A DNA stretch of 64,000 nt from Enterobacter sp. ENT03 (GTDB lineage: Bacteria; Pseudomonadota; Gammaproteobacteria; Enterobacterales; Enterobacteriaceae). Where the stretch lies: NCBI RefSeq assembly GCF_019218745.1, contig NZ_JAHUXA010000004.1, forward strand, positions 1-64,000, in the 5' to 3' direction. Every line of letters starts with the position of its first letter. Within the stretch, counting starts at the first letter, position 1. Below, in pieces: positions 20,296-29,825 of this stretch. Both the position numbers and the translations under genes were made by a program. The notes under the pieces were generated by a model. That model did not search any database and was not told where the DNA came from. It was given only the letters and a program-made list of their open reading frames with translations.

Positions 20296-20956
20296 CCGTC
20301 AGGCCTCCATGCAAATGACCGTCGCTCAGACTCAGCATACGGTACGAGCGGCGCGCAATCAGGCTCAGGTCGTGCGTCGCCATCAGCACCGTTACCCCGA
20401 CGCGGTTAAACTCTTCAAACAGACGCAAAATCCCTTCAGACAGTGCATCGTCCAGGTTACCGGTCGGTTCATCCGCCAGCAGAACCGCGGGTTTGTTCAC
20501 CACCGCACGGGCTATGCCCACACGCTGCTGTTCACCGCCGGAAAGCTGAATGGGAAAGTTTTTCGCTTTGTCGAGCAGCCCGACTTTATCCAGCGCCGCC
20601 GACACGCGACGACGAATATCTTCACCGCTGGCCCCGGCGATAATCAGCGGGATCGCCACATTGTCAAAGACCGTGCGGTCCATTAACAGATGGTGATCCT
20701 GAAAAATCATGCCGATCTGCCGACGCAGAAACGGCACTTCACGGTTTTTCAGGCGACTGATCTCATGCCCGGCAAACCAGATCTTTCCGGCGCTTGGCCG
20801 CTCGATACCGCAGATAAGCTTTAACAGCGTACTTTTACCCGCGCCGGAGTGGCCGGTCAGAAACGCCATCTCGCCCGGTTGCAGGTGGAATGTCACCCCC
20901 TGCAACGCTTGTCTCCCACCGAGATAAGCCTTGCTGACATGTTCAAAGCGAATCAT
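20288..20956 (-). CDS. ftsE: Cell-division ABC complex ATPase FtsE
   Basis: This is the cytoplasmic ATPase partner of FtsX, 222 residues as in E. coli. Walker [10 protein letters not shown] (about 35-43), signature [14 protein letters not shown] and Walker [14 protein letters not shown] are intact, with [20 protein letters not shown] in the Q-loop region. It starts two bases after the ftsY stop and overlaps ftsX, so the three genes are cotranscribed. Confidence 0.97.
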   Translation of the reverse strand: MIRFEHVSKAYLGGRQALQGVTFHLQPGEMAFLTGHSGAGKSTLLKLICGIERPSAGKIWFAGHEISRLKNREVPFLRRQIGMIFQDHHLLMDRTVFDNVAIPLIIAGASGEDIRRRVSAALDKVGLLDKAKNFPIQLSGGEQQRVGIARAVVNKPAVLLADEPTGNLDDALSEGILRLFEEFNRVGVTVLMATHDLSLIARRSYRMLSLSDGHLHGGLTGE

Positions 20957-20958
20957 TG

Positions 20959-22389
20959 TTAATCCTCTCGGGCAAAAAGTGCCTCTATAAAATCGCCCGC
21001 ATTAAACGGACGTAAGTCTTCAATACGTTCGCCGGTCCCGATATAGCGGATCGGAATACCGAACTGGTCAGCGACCGAGAAAATCACGCCGCCTTTGGCG
21101 GTACCATCAAGTTTGGTCAGGGTGATCCCGGTCAGCCCGACCGCTTCATGGAACAGTTTCGCCTGGCTTACCGCGTTTTGTCCGGTGCTGGCGTCGATGG
21201 TCAGCATCACTTCGTGCGGCGCGTCGACATCCAGTTTTTTCATCACGCGGACGATCTTCTTCAGCTCTTCCATCAGATGCGCTTTATTCTGCAAGCGCCC
21301 TGCGGTATCGGCGATCAGCACGTCCACTTTGCGGGATTTTGCCGCCTGGATAGCATCGAAAATCACCGAGGCGGAATCCGCGCCGGTGTGCTGTGCAATC
21401 ACCGGAATGTTGTTGCGCTGACCCCAGACCTGCAACTGCTCCACCGCCGCTGCACGGAAGGTATCGCCTGCCGCCAGCATCACCGATTTACCCTGCTGCT
21501 CAAACTGACGCGCCAGCTTACCGATGGTGGTGGTTTTACCCACGCCGTTCACGCCAACCATCAGAATAACGAAAGGCGTTTTGCCTTCAATATTAAGCGG
21601 TTCGTCGACTTTTGCGAGAATATCGCCCATTTCATCTTTCAGCAGGCCATACAGCGCTTCCGCGTCACGCAGTTGCTTGCGGCTGGCCCCTTCCGTCAGA
21701 TTGGTGATGATTTTACGGGTGGTTTCCACGCCAACATCGGCAATCAGCAGCTGCTCTTCCAGCTCTTCAAACAGATCATCATCGATTTTTTTGCCGCGGA
21801 ACAGACTGATAAATCCGGAACCGAGGTTTTCTTTTGTTTTCAGCAGGCTGCGTTTTAAACGCGCAAAGAAACCTTCTTTGGTCGGTTTTTCCTGCTCAAC
21901 GATCGCGTCAGGCTGAGGCGCTTGCTCAGGCTCGTCGTCGGCAACGACGGTGCCTTCTTCGGGCAGCCACGCTTCCGGCTCCGGTTCGACGGCTTCAGTT
22001 TCTTCCGGCACCAGCAGCTCTTCGTGCTCAACGACCGCCTCAGGCTCAGTCATCACCTCTGGTTCAGCAACCGCTTCCGGCTCGATGACCACTTCCGGTT
22101 CCGCAACCACCGCCTCTTCGACGATGATGTCTGCCTGCTGCTCTTCGCGCTCGATCACTTTTTCCGTGACGTCCACCACTTCCGCGGCAAAGGCCTCGGA
22201 TTCGATCAGTGAATGCGGCTCAGCCTCGACAGGCGTATGTTCCTCAACAGCGATGTGTTCTTCTACAGGCGCCTGTTCTTCAACAACCGCCTGGGATTCC
22301 ATTTTCTGTTCTGGTGCGGCTTCCTGCGGCTCCTCTTTCTGACCAAAGCCTAACCAGGAGAACAGACCACGTTTTTTCTCTTTTGCCAT
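20959..22389 (-). CDS. ftsY: Signal recognition particle receptor FtsY
   Basis: FtsY docks SRP-ribosome complexes at the membrane. The 476-residue protein is slightly shorter than E. coli FtsY (497). The N-terminus MAKEKKRGLFSWLGFGQKE is the membrane-targeting amphipathic region. Residues 20-175 form the acidic A domain, unusually rich in Glu-Val-Ala-Pro repeats (such as EPEVVIEPEAVAEPEVM), where length varies between species. The GTPase has GVNGVGKTTTIGKLA, DTFRAAA, DTAGR and TKLDGTAKGG. It is the first gene of ftsYEX. Confidence 0.97.
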   Translation of the reverse strand: MAKEKKRGLFSWLGFGQKEEPQEAAPEQKMESQAVVEEQAPVEEHIAVEEHTPVEAEPHSLIESEAFAAEVVDVTEKVIEREEQQADIIVEEAVVAEPEVVIEPEAVAEPEVMTEPEAVVEHEELLVPEETEAVEPEPEAWLPEEGTVVADDEPEQAPQPDAIVEQEKPTKEGFFARLKRSLLKTKENLGSGFISLFRGKKIDDDLFEELEEQLLIADVGVETTRKIITNLTEGASRKQLRDAEALYGLLKDEMGDILAKVDEPLNIEGKTPFVILMVGVNGVGKTTTIGKLARQFEQQGKSVMLAAGDTFRAAAVEQLQVWGQRNNIPVIAQHTGADSASVIFDAIQAAKSRKVDVLIADTAGRLQNKAHLMEELKKIVRVMKKLDVDAPHEVMLTIDASTGQNAVSQAKLFHEAVGLTGITLTKLDGTAKGGVIFSVADQFGIPIRYIGTGERIEDLRPFNAGDFIEALFARED

Positions 22390-22593
22390 TTGCGACTACA
22401 CTCCTCGCGGTTTATTCATGGCGCAGCCCGCATTGTCGCAAACAGGGGGCTGAAAAATGAGTAAGATGTAATGATAAGTCTTTCGTTAGTCTACCACTTT
22501 CCTTGCAACACAGCACCGCCTGAGGATTAAGGTTCCCCCCCACGTCTCCCGCCGTTAAAATAGCGGGATAAATTTGTGATCAGAGCTTTCACT

Positions 22594-23190
22594 ATGAAAA
22601 AAACCAACCGTGCCGCCAGCGGCCAGATTCGTATTATTGGCGGACAGTGGCGTGGCCGTAAACTGCCGGTGCCCGACAGCCCTGGTCTGCGCCCGACGAC
22701 CGACCGCGTGCGCGAAACCCTGTTTAACTGGCTCGCGCCATCCATGGTCAATGCCCGTTGCCTCGACTGCTTTGCCGGTAGCGGCGCGCTGGGTCTGGAA
22801 GCGCTATCGCGTTATGCGGGCGCGTCCACCCTCATTGAGATGGAGCGCGGCGTGGCGCAGCAGTTGCAGCAGAATCTGGCGACGCTGAAAGCCGCTAACG
22901 CCAACGTCGTCAACACCAATACCCTGACATTCCTCAATCAGACCGGCACACCCCATGACATTGTTTTTGTCGATCCGCCGTTTCGCAAAGGGCTGCTCGA
23001 CGAAACCTTACGTCTGCTGGAAGTGAACGGCTGGCTGGCGAACGACGCGCTGATCTATGTTGAAAGCGAAGTGGAAAACGGGCTGCCGCAGGTGCCGGTT
23101 CACTGGGATCTGCATCGTGAAAAGGTGGCCGGCCAGGTCGCCTATCGTCTGTATCACCGCACGGCTCAAGGAGAGCAACATGTTGATTAA
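22594..23190 (+). CDS. rsmD: 16S rRNA (guanine-966-N2)-methyltransferase
   Basis: RsmD methylates G966 of 16S rRNA using S-adenosylmethionine. The 198-residue protein equals E. coli RsmD in length. It has SAM-binding LDCFAGSGALGLEALSR (about 57-73), catalytic motif IV VFVDPPF (about 128-134), and the conserved basic IRIIGGQWRGRKLPVP near the start. The start at 22594 (MKKTNRAASG) matches E. coli; an in-frame ATG 18 bases upstream gives no family match. It is divergent from ftsY and overlaps yhhL by 11 bases. Confidence 0.95.
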   Translation: MKKTNRAASGQIRIIGGQWRGRKLPVPDSPGLRPTTDRVRETLFNWLAPSMVNARCLDCFAGSGALGLEALSRYAGASTLIEMERGVAQQLQQNLATLKAANANVVNTNTLTFLNQTGTPHDIVFVDPPFRKGLLDETLRLLEVNGWLANDALIYVESEVENGLPQVPVHWDLHREKVAGQVAYRLYHRTAQGEQHVD

Positions 23191-23458
23191 TCTGGGACGT
23201 TTATTGATGGTGGGCGTATGGGCATTTCTCATCCTCAATCTGATCCACCCCTTCCCGCGCCCGCTGAATATCTTCGTTAACGTCGCGCTGATTTTTACCG
23301 CCTTTATGCACGCCCTGCAGATGGTGATGCTGAAAACCGCGCTGCCGAAAGACGGCCCGCAGATGACCACCCTTGAGCAGTGGCGCGTTTTCCTGTTCGG
23401 CGTCTTCGAACTGCTGGTCTGGCAAAAGCGCCTGAAAGCGATGCAAAACAAAAAATAA
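23180..23458 (+). CDS. yhhL: DUF1145 inner-membrane protein YhhL
   Basis: This 92-residue protein has two to three hydrophobic segments (about 5-22, 31-50 and a shorter one near 70-80). The family sequence HPFPRPLNIFVNVALIF and KDGPQMTTLEQWRVFLFGVFELLVWQK match E. coli YhhL. Function is unknown. AAGGAG precedes the ATG, which lies inside the 3' end of rsmD. In E. coli yhhM (DUF2500) follows; here it is absent and yhhN comes next. Confidence 0.88.
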   Translation: MLINLGRLLMVGVWAFLILNLIHPFPRPLNIFVNVALIFTAFMHALQMVMLKTALPKDGPQMTTLEQWRVFLFGVFELLVWQKRLKAMQNKK

Positions 23459-23600
23459 TCCCGACCTACTGCCTCAGAAAATGCGGAAAGTCCCTCCGCT
23501 GGCCGACGGGGCGTTGCCATCCGCGTTGCGCGACCACTACACTGAAGACAGGGCTGTGGGCGCAACGCCCACGCGACAATAACGAATTCAAGGAATTAAG

Positions 23601-24227
23601 ATGCTTTGGTCGTTTATCGCTGTATGTTTTTCTGCATGGTTGTATGTTGACGCGTCGTATCGCGGTCCGGCATGGCAACGTTGGGTATTTAAACCCGTCA
23701 CCTTACTGCTGCTGTTGCTGCTTGCCTGGCAGGCACCGATGTTTGATGCCATCAGTTATCTGGTGCTGGCAGGCCTGTGCGCCTCATTGATCGGGGATGC
23801 GCTGACGCTGCTCCCGCGCCAGCGCCTGCTGTACGCCATCGGGGCGTATTTCCTCGCGCATCTGCTCTACACCATCTACTTTGCCGGTCAGATGACGCTG
23901 TCCTTTTTCTGGCCGCTGCCGCTGGCGCTGCTGGTCATTGGCGCCCTGCTGATCGCGGTGATCTGGACGCGACTTGAAGATCTGCGCTGGCCGATCTGTA
24001 CGTTTATCGCCATGACGCTGGTGATGGTGTGGTTGGCGGGCGAGCTGTGGTTCTTCCGCCCGACGGCCCCTGCATTGTCTGCCTTTGTGGGTGCCACGCT
24101 GTTGCTGCTGGGGAATATTGTCTGGCTGGGCAGCCACTACCGCCGCCGCTTCCACGCCGACAACGCTATTTCTGCCGCCTGCTACTTTGCCGGGCATTTC
24201 CTCATCGTCCGGTCGCTCTACTTATAA
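23601..24227 (+). CDS. yhhN: YhhN family membrane protein (TMEM86/lysoplasmalogenase-like)
   Basis: This 208-residue integral membrane protein has about seven to eight hydrophobic segments. It belongs by position and pattern ([12 protein letters not shown] near 71-82, [11 protein letters not shown] near 94-104) to the YhhN/TMEM86 family. Eukaryotic members hydrolyse lysoplasmalogen; the bacterial role is not established. AAGGAA lies before the ATG. The zntA promoter begins four bases after its stop. Confidence 0.85.
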   Translation: MLWSFIAVCFSAWLYVDASYRGPAWQRWVFKPVTLLLLLLLAWQAPMFDAISYLVLAGLCASLIGDALTLLPRQRLLYAIGAYFLAHLLYTIYFAGQMTLSFFWPLPLALLVIGALLIAVIWTRLEDLRWPICTFIAMTLVMVWLAGELWFFRPTAPALSAFVGATLLLLGNIVWLGSHYRRRFHADNAISAACYFAGHFLIVRSLYL

Positions 24228-24230
24228 CGC

Positions 24231-24262
24231 TTGACTCTGGAGTGGACTCCAGAGTGTATCCT
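24231..24262 (+). promoter_or_regulatory. zntA promoter with ZntR operator
   Basis: A -35 TTGACT (24231-24236) and -10 TATCCT (24257-24262) are separated by 20 bases. The spacer region carries the perfect inverted repeat ACTCTGGAGT-GG-ACTCCAGAGT (24234-24255). The long spacer and this palindrome are the hallmark of MerR-family ZntR promoters, which are activated by zinc-bound ZntR untwisting the DNA. Confidence 0.93.
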
Positions 24263-24299
24263 CCGGGTAATGAGAAAATTATCGTTCCCGGAGGATGCC

Positions 24300-26507
24300 A
24301 TGATCACGCCCCCGCCCGTCAAAAAAACGCCGCAGTTTGCCCGCACCACGCTGCGCCCGTTACCCCCTGCGCCTGAAACCGCCTGCTGCGCTGACCATGC
24401 CGAACCGGCATCCGCGCCGCTGTCCGGCGATCCGCAGGGCAGCCGTTTTTCCTGGCAGGTCGCCGGGATGGACTGCGCCGCCTGCGCCCGGAAAGTCGAA
24501 ACCGCCGTGCGCCAGGTTGCAGGCGTGAATCAGGTGCAGGTCACCTTCGCGACCGAAAAACTGATTGTCGATGCCGGGCACGATGTGCGTGCGCAGATTG
24601 AAGCCGCTGTACAGCGCGCCGGTTATACGCTGCGTGATGCCGAGACCCCAGCGGCGCAAACCTCTGTCCTGCGGGAAAATCTGCCGCTGCTGACGCTGGT
24701 GATCATGATGGCCATCAGCTGGGGGCTGGAACAGGTTAATCATCCCCTCGGCCAGCTGGCGTTTATCGCCACCACGCTGGTCGGTCTGTTTCCCATTGCC
24801 CGGCAGGCGCTGCGGCTGATCACAAGCGGCAGCTGGTTTGCCATTGAAACGCTGATGAGCGTGGCGGCCATCGGCGCGCTGTTTATCGGGGCTACCGCCG
24901 AAGCGGCGATGGTTTTGCTGCTGTTTTTGGTCGGCGAGCGCCTTGAAGGCTGGGCTGCCAGCCGCGCCCGCCAGGGGGTTACGGCACTGATGGCGCTGAA
25001 ACCGGAAAGCGCCACGCGGCTCAGGGGAACGGCGCGTGAAACCGTGGCTCCCGAGAGTCTGCGTCCCGGCGACGTGATTGAAGTGGCGGCGGGCGGGCGC
25101 TTACCGGCGGATGCCCGACTGCTCGCCGCCTTCGCCAGCTTTGATGAAAGCGCGTTAACGGGCGAGTCGGTGCCCGTCGAGCGCCGCGCCGGGGAAAAAG
25201 TCCCCGCCGGGGCGACCAGCGTCGACCGGCTGGTCACGCTGGAAGTTATCTCCAGGCCCGGGGAAAGCGCCATCGATCGCATTCTGCAACTGATAGAAGA
25301 AGCCGAAGAGCGTCGTGCGCCCATCGAACGCTTTATCGATCGCTTCAGCCGCGTCTATACGCCGGTCATCATGGCCGCGGCGCTGCTGGTCGCCGTGCTG
25401 CCGCCGTTGCTGACGGGCGCGGCATGGTATGAATGGATTTACAAGGGCCTGACGCTGCTGCTGATTGGCTGTCCGTGTGCGCTGGTGATCTCCACCCCTG
25501 CCGCCATCACCTCCGGGCTGGCGGCGGCGGCGCGTCGCGGGGCGTTAATCAAAGGCGGCGCGGCGCTGGAACAGCTGGGCCGTATTCGTCAGGTGGCTTT
25601 CGATAAAACCGGCACTCTGACGGTCGGTAAACCGCAGGTGGTAGGCGTGTCGCCGCAGGGGATCGGCGAAGACGAACTGCTGGCCTGCGCCGCTGCCGTG
25701 GAGCAAGGCTCTACCCATCCACTGGGGCAGGCTATCGTGGGGGAAGCACAGGCGCGTAACCTGCCGCTGATGCAGGCGGAAAGCCAGCGCACCCTGCCCG
25801 GCAAGGGCATTGAGGCCCAGGTTGACGGACAACGGATCTTCATTTGCGCGCCGGATAAACTGCCTGCCGGTGTACTGAACGAGCGCTGGCAGACGCAAAT
25901 TCAGCAACAGGAAGCGCAGGGCCAGACGGTGATTGTCGTCCTGCGCGACGGCGAACTGTGCGGCACTCTGGCGCTGCGCGATACGCTGCGGGACGACGCA
26001 ACGGAAGCGGTCAATTCGCTGCGTCGGCTGGGGATCAGCGGCGTGATGCTCACCGGCGATAATCCCCGCGCGGCGGCAGCGATTGCCGGCACGCTGGGGC
26101 TGGAATTCCGTGCCGGATTACTGCCCGCCGATAAGGTGGCGGCGGTGAGAGCACTGGATCAGCAGTCGCCGCTGGCCATGGTCGGCGATGGCATTAACGA
26201 CGCACCGGCGATGAAATCCGCCACCATCGGCATCGCCATGGGCAGCGGTACCGACGTGGCGCTGGAAACCGCCGATGCGGCGCTGACCCACAATCGTCTG
26301 ACGGGACTGGCGCAAATGATCCAGCTGGCCCGCGCTACCCATGCCAATATCCGCCAGAACATTGCCATCGCGCTGGGCCTGAAAGCCATTTTCCTCGTCA
26401 CGACGCTGCTCGGCATCACCGGCCTGTGGCTGGCGGTGCTGGCAGATACGGGCGCAACGGTGCTGGTCACCGCGAATGCGCTGCGGTTGCTGGCTAAAGG
26501 ACGCTAA
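24300..26507 (+). CDS. zntA: Zn(II)/Cd(II)/Pb(II)-translocating P1B-type ATPase
   Basis: ZntA exports zinc, cadmium and lead across the inner membrane. The 735-residue protein (E. coli 732) has a heavy-metal domain with GMDCAAC near residue 57. It then has the P1B core: TGES phosphatase motif, metal-site CPC (LIGCPCALV), phosphorylation DKTGTLT, HP motif (THPLGQAI), TGDN and GDGINDAP. The start at 24300 has GGAGG five bases upstream. The N-terminal Cys cluster that reads CCCDGAC in E. coli is reduced here to CCADHAEPA, so one auxiliary metal site may be weaker. It is controlled by the ZntR operator just upstream. Confidence 0.96.
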   Translation: MITPPPVKKTPQFARTTLRPLPPAPETACCADHAEPASAPLSGDPQGSRFSWQVAGMDCAACARKVETAVRQVAGVNQVQVTFATEKLIVDAGHDVRAQIEAAVQRAGYTLRDAETPAAQTSVLRENLPLLTLVIMMAISWGLEQVNHPLGQLAFIATTLVGLFPIARQALRLITSGSWFAIETLMSVAAIGALFIGATAEAAMVLLLFLVGERLEGWAASRARQGVTALMALKPESATRLRGTARETVAPESLRPGDVIEVAAGGRLPADARLLAAFASFDESALTGESVPVERRAGEKVPAGATSVDRLVTLEVISRPGESAIDRILQLIEEAEERRAPIERFIDRFSRVYTPVIMAAALLVAVLPPLLTGAAWYEWIYKGLTLLLIGCPCALVISTPAAITSGLAAAARRGALIKGGAALEQLGRIRQVAFDKTGTLTVGKPQVVGVSPQGIGEDELLACAAAVEQGSTHPLGQAIVGEAQARNLPLMQAESQRTLPGKGIEAQVDGQRIFICAPDKLPAGVLNERWQTQIQQQEAQGQTVIVVLRDGELCGTLALRDTLRDDATEAVNSLRRLGISGVMLTGDNPRAAAAIAGTLGLEFRAGLLPADKVAAVRALDQQSPLAMVGDGINDAPAMKSATIGIAMGSGTDVALETADAALTHNRLTGLAQMIQLARATHANIRQNIAIALGLKAIFLVTTLLGITGLWLAVLADTGATVLVTANALRLLAKGR

Positions 26508-26534
26508 GATCCGCATGTAAAAACCCCTTGCGTT

Positions 26535-26572
26535 CCGTTCCCTCTCCTTGCGGGAGAGGGTCAGGAGCGGGA
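26535..26572. terminator. Hairpin between the convergent zntA and TRAP operon ends
   Basis: CCCTCTCCTTGCGGGAGAGGG (about 26540-26560) forms a strong stem of the same palindromic family as 15395-15441. It lies between convergent genes and probably ends transcription, though T-runs are poor. Confidence 0.45.
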
Positions 26573-27859
26573 CTACTGCATCCCCAGCAATCGCGGCAGC
26601 CACAGCGAGATCGCCGGGATGTAGGTCACCATTCCCAGCACCACCAGCAGCATGCCGTAGAACGGCAGCATCGCGCGCACCACCGACTCGATCTTCTGCT
26701 TACTCACGGCGCTGGCGACAAACAGCACCGATCCCACCGGCGGGGTGATCAGGCCGATCCCCAGGTTAACCATCATGATCATGCCAAAGTGCACCGGATC
26801 GATGCCCAGCGCATTGGTGACCGGCAGCAGCACCGGCGTCAGGATGAGGATAATCGGTGCCATATCCATCAGCGTGCCGATCAGCAGCAGCATAACGTTG
26901 AGGTACATCAGGATGACGTACTTGTTATCCGACAGGGAGGTAAAGAAGCCGGTAATGCGTTCCGGCAGCTGCATGTAGGTCATCACCGCACCAAAAGCGG
27001 CGGCAAAGCCTATCAGGATCATGACGATCGTGACGGTTTTCACCGTGCGACACATCAGCTTCGGCAGTTCGCTCCATTTATAGTCACGGTAGATAAACAT
27101 GGTGACGAAAAATGCCCACAGGCAGGCCACGGCCGCGGATTCGGTAGCGGTAAAAATGCCCGACAAAATCCCGCCGAGGATGATCACGACGGTAAACAGC
27201 CCCCACAGCGCATCAAAGAAAATCTTCAGCGCCTGCTTAAACGGGATCCTGTCGCCTTTCGGGTAGCCGCGCTTATGGGCAAAGCCAAGGCACATGATCA
27301 TCAGACTGACGCCCAGCAGCAGTCCCGGCAACACACCGGCGATAAACAGCGTGGCGATGGACACCGTGCCGCCTGCCGCCAGGGAGTAGATCACCGAGTT
27401 GTGGCTGGGCGGGATAAGAATGGCCTGCACCGAACCGCTGGCCGTCACTGCCGCCGCGTAATCACGCGGATAGCCCTTCTTTTCCATCTCCGGGATCATC
27501 ACGCTGCCAATCGAGGCGGTATCCGCCACCGACGAGCCGGAAATCGCGCCGAAAAAGGTGGAGGCGACGATATTCACCAGCGACAGGCCGCCGCGAATAA
27601 AGCCGACAAAAATATAGGCGAAGTTTACCAGCCGACGGGCAATGCCCCCTTCCGCCATGATCGCCCCGGCGAGAATAAAGAACGGGATCGCCAGCAGCGT
27701 AAATTTGTTCACCCCGCTGGTGATCTGGATCATCAGCGCCTCAAGGGGTAAATCGATCCACAGCGCGCCCGCCACGGCGCTCAGGCCGACGGCAAAGGCC
27801 ACCGGCATTCCCACCGCCAGCAGCACGGCGAGGGTGAACAACAACACAAATGCATCCAT
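26573..27859 (-). CDS. TRAP transporter large permease (DctM family)
   Basis: This is the ion-coupled transport subunit of a tripartite ATP-independent periplasmic transporter, 428 residues with about 12 hydrophobic segments. Family segments include LAIPFFILAGAIMAEGGIA (about 55-73), FFGAISGSSVADTASIGSVM and NLGIGLITPPVGSVLFVAS. It imports a small acid substrate together with the P and Q subunits encoded upstream. The order P-Q-M on the minus strand and a ten-base gap to the Q gene indicate one operon. The substrate cannot be told from sequence. Confidence 0.93.
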   Translation of the reverse strand: MDAFVLLFTLAVLLAVGMPVAFAVGLSAVAGALWIDLPLEALMIQITSGVNKFTLLAIPFFILAGAIMAEGGIARRLVNFAYIFVGFIRGGLSLVNIVASTFFGAISGSSVADTASIGSVMIPEMEKKGYPRDYAAAVTASGSVQAILIPPSHNSVIYSLAAGGTVSIATLFIAGVLPGLLLGVSLMIMCLGFAHKRGYPKGDRIPFKQALKIFFDALWGLFTVVIILGGILSGIFTATESAAVACLWAFFVTMFIYRDYKWSELPKLMCRTVKTVTIVMILIGFAAAFGAVMTYMQLPERITGFFTSLSDNKYVILMYLNVMLLLIGTLMDMAPIILILTPVLLPVTNALGIDPVHFGMIMMVNLGIGLITPPVGSVLFVASAVSKQKIESVVRAMLPFYGMLLVVLGMVTYIPAISLWLPRLLGMQ

Positions 27860-27869
27860 CTTTCACCTC

Positions 27870-28379
27870 TTAGCCGTGATTACCAATCAGCACCACCGGG
27901 CGGTTCTCCTGGGAACCGAACAGCAGCCGTTCAAGCACAAACAGGATCAGGATCGCCGAACCGATAGGCAGCGGCAGATAGCTCTCCCCGGACGTCAGCA
28001 CCGGGAACTCCGCCACTGGCTGTTCCCACAACTCCAGGCACAATAAATAGCTGTACCAGAAGATCAGGCTGGAGATGAACAGCATCAGCAGGTCCACCAG
28101 CCGCGCACAGGCGTTTTTCAGCGCCAGCGGCAGACGGTCGATCAACATGTTGACGGCGATGTGCGATCCGGCGCGATAGCCCACCGCCGCGCCAATGAAA
28201 GTAAAAGTCACCATACAGATAATGGCGACCGGCTCCGGCCAGGACTCGCCGCGGTTAAGCACGTAGCGCGAGAAAATGCCGATGGGGATCACAATGGTCA
28301 TCACCAGCAGGGAAATCCCTGCCACCCCCATGGCGAGCAGGTACAGGCGATCCATCCACTTCAGGTAGATTTCGGACAT
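27870..28379 (-). CDS. TRAP transporter small permease (DctQ family)
   Basis: This is the small membrane subunit, 169 residues with four hydrophobic segments (about 15-37, 48-70, 90-110, 130-150). It has the family pattern FSRYVLNRGESWPEPVAII near residues 32-50. It starts 49 bases after the binding-protein gene and precedes the DctM gene. In the family it holds the large permease in the membrane and docks the binding protein. Confidence 0.9.
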   Translation of the reverse strand: MSEIYLKWMDRLYLLAMGVAGISLLVMTIVIPIGIFSRYVLNRGESWPEPVAIICMVTFTFIGAAVGYRAGSHIAVNMLIDRLPLALKNACARLVDLLMLFISSLIFWYSYLLCLELWEQPVAEFPVLTSGESYLPLPIGSAILILFVLERLLFGSQENRPVVLIGNHG

Positions 28380-28428
28380 AGGTCCTCCACAAGGCGTTAC
28401 GCGCCAGCAGGCAGCTGGCGCAGCAGAA

Positions 28429-29412
28429 TTACTTCACATCCGCGATGGCTTTCATCAGATCCTGGTGCTTGTCGCCATACTGCGCGCGCACCGGCTCTGT
28501 CGCCTTCACAAAGACTGCCTTGTCGATTTCCTGGAACTTCACGCCGCCCGCTTTCATTTTCTCTACCGCGTCGGCGTTATACGCCTGCCACAGCGTGCGC
28601 TGTTCGGCCTGCGCATCACGGGCGAGGGTCAGGATTTTTTGCTGATCGTCGGCGCTGAGTTTGTCCCATTTCACTTTTGAATAGAGCAGCATTTCCGGGG
28701 TAATAAAGTGGCCGCTCAGCGTGTAATTCTTGGCGATGGGCAGGTAGTTATGGGCCACGAAGGTAGGCGGGTTATTTTCCGCGCCATCGATAACGCCGGT
28801 TTGCATGCCGCTGTACACCTCGCTCACTCCCATCGCTACGGCGTTTGCACCCATGGCTTTCAGCGTTGCCAGCGCCACCGGGCTGCCCTGTACGCGGATC
28901 TTCATCCCTTTCAGCGCCTCGGGCGTGGCTACCGGCGCTTTGGTGATCAGGTTACGCGTGCCGGAATCCATCCAGCCAAGAAACACCAGCCGCGATTTTG
29001 GGTTGTTCGTCAGCTTCTCACCGATGCTTTTGCCAATATCACCGTCGATCACCTTGTGCATATGATCTTCATCGCGGAACACGTACGGCAGGGTAAACAC
29101 TTCAATGTCCGGCAAAATGGCGGCAACCGGTGCCATGGAAACACGAATAATATCAATCGCCCCCATCTGCGCCTGTTCGATCATCTGCTTTTCATCCCCT
29201 AATACGCCGCCAGGGAAGACTTTAATTTCTAATTTGCCATCGGTTTGCTGTTTCAGTTTTTCGCCCATGTTCTGCACGGCCACCACGTTCGGGTAGCCCT
29301 GCGGATGGACGTCGGCGGCTTTGATCACCTGTGCCATAACGGCAGGGGCAAAAAGTAATGACGCGGTGGACAGGCACAAGGACGCCAGTAACGGCTTGAG
29401 GGTCGTTTTCAT
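28429..29412 (-). CDS. TRAP transporter periplasmic solute-binding protein (DctP family)
   Basis: This is a 327-residue secreted receptor, with signal peptide residues 1-27 ending VMA. DctP features are FPGGVLGDEKQMIEQAQMGAIDI (about 66-88), the FTLPYVFRDEDHM segment and GMKIRVQGSP (about 169-178). The Arg in the last of these is the usual carboxylate clamp. The ligand is therefore probably a monocarboxylate such as a sugar acid (inference from the clamp). No catabolic gene lies next to it. The operon is inserted between zntA and tusA, which are adjacent in E. coli. Confidence 0.92.
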   Translation of the reverse strand: MKTTLKPLLASLCLSTASLLFAPAVMAQVIKAADVHPQGYPNVVAVQNMGEKLKQQTDGKLEIKVFPGGVLGDEKQMIEQAQMGAIDIIRVSMAPVAAILPDIEVFTLPYVFRDEDHMHKVIDGDIGKSIGEKLTNNPKSRLVFLGWMDSGTRNLITKAPVATPEALKGMKIRVQGSPVALATLKAMGANAVAMGVSEVYSGMQTGVIDGAENNPPTFVAHNYLPIAKNYTLSGHFITPEMLLYSKVKWDKLSADDQQKILTLARDAQAEQRTLWQAYNADAVEKMKAGGVKFQEIDKAVFVKATEPVRAQYGDKHQDLMKAIADVK

Positions 29413-29579
29413 CGGGTCAGCTCCAGGGTAGGGGTCAGCGGTAAAACTGTGTTTTATTTTTACGCTTAAAAATTAGCCTGGGTTGTGACGGGCAGGGGTG
29501 AAGCGGTTCACAAAAGCGCTAAAATAATGAAACGGAGGTTTAACAATGTGACAACAGAGGTTCTTTTTGCAACGGGCGA

Positions 29580-29825
29580 CTACTCGCCCTTACGCAGCAG
29601 ATAGCGATAAGGCAGGGATTCGGTCTCCTGCACCACCAGCTCGTGCTCCATAAAACGACAGAAACCGGGGATGTCGCGCGTGGTCGCCGGATCGTCGGCA
29701 ATAATCAGCAGCGTTTCGCCCGGCTGCATACCGCGCACGGTTTTGCGCACCATCATGACGGGTTCCGGGCAACGCAGCCCCAGCGCATCGAGAGTGTGGT
29801 CAGGTGTGGTAAACAGATCGCTCAT
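29580..29825 (-). CDS. tusA: Sulfur transfer protein TusA
   Basis: TusA passes persulfide sulfur from IscS to TusBCD for 2-thiouridine formation in tRNA, and affects molybdenum cofactor and other sulfur fates. The 81-residue protein has E. coli length and carries the catalytic Cys19 in [17 protein letters not shown]. It is divergent from yhhQ, as in E. coli. Confidence 0.96.
   Translation of the reverse strand: MSDLFTTPDHTLDALGLRCPEPVMMVRKTVRGMQPGETLLIIADDPATTRDIPGFCRFMEHELVVQETESLPYRYLLRKGE

Noticed and set aside
21900-22330. Repetitive E/V/A/P-coding stretch in ftsY as a separate repeat element
   Set aside because: It is the acidic A domain of FtsY, which varies in length and repeats between species.
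23459-23600. Remnant of yhhM between yhhL and yhhN
   Set aside because: The 142 bases show no similarity to the DUF2500 sequence in any frame I could read; the gene appears cleanly absent.
26528-27751. A 407-codon open frame on the plus strand opposite the TRAP large permease
   Set aside because: Its composition (very rich in His, Gln, Arg, Asp) is typical of the antisense of a hydrophobic protein gene, and the minus-strand DctM product is a clear family member.
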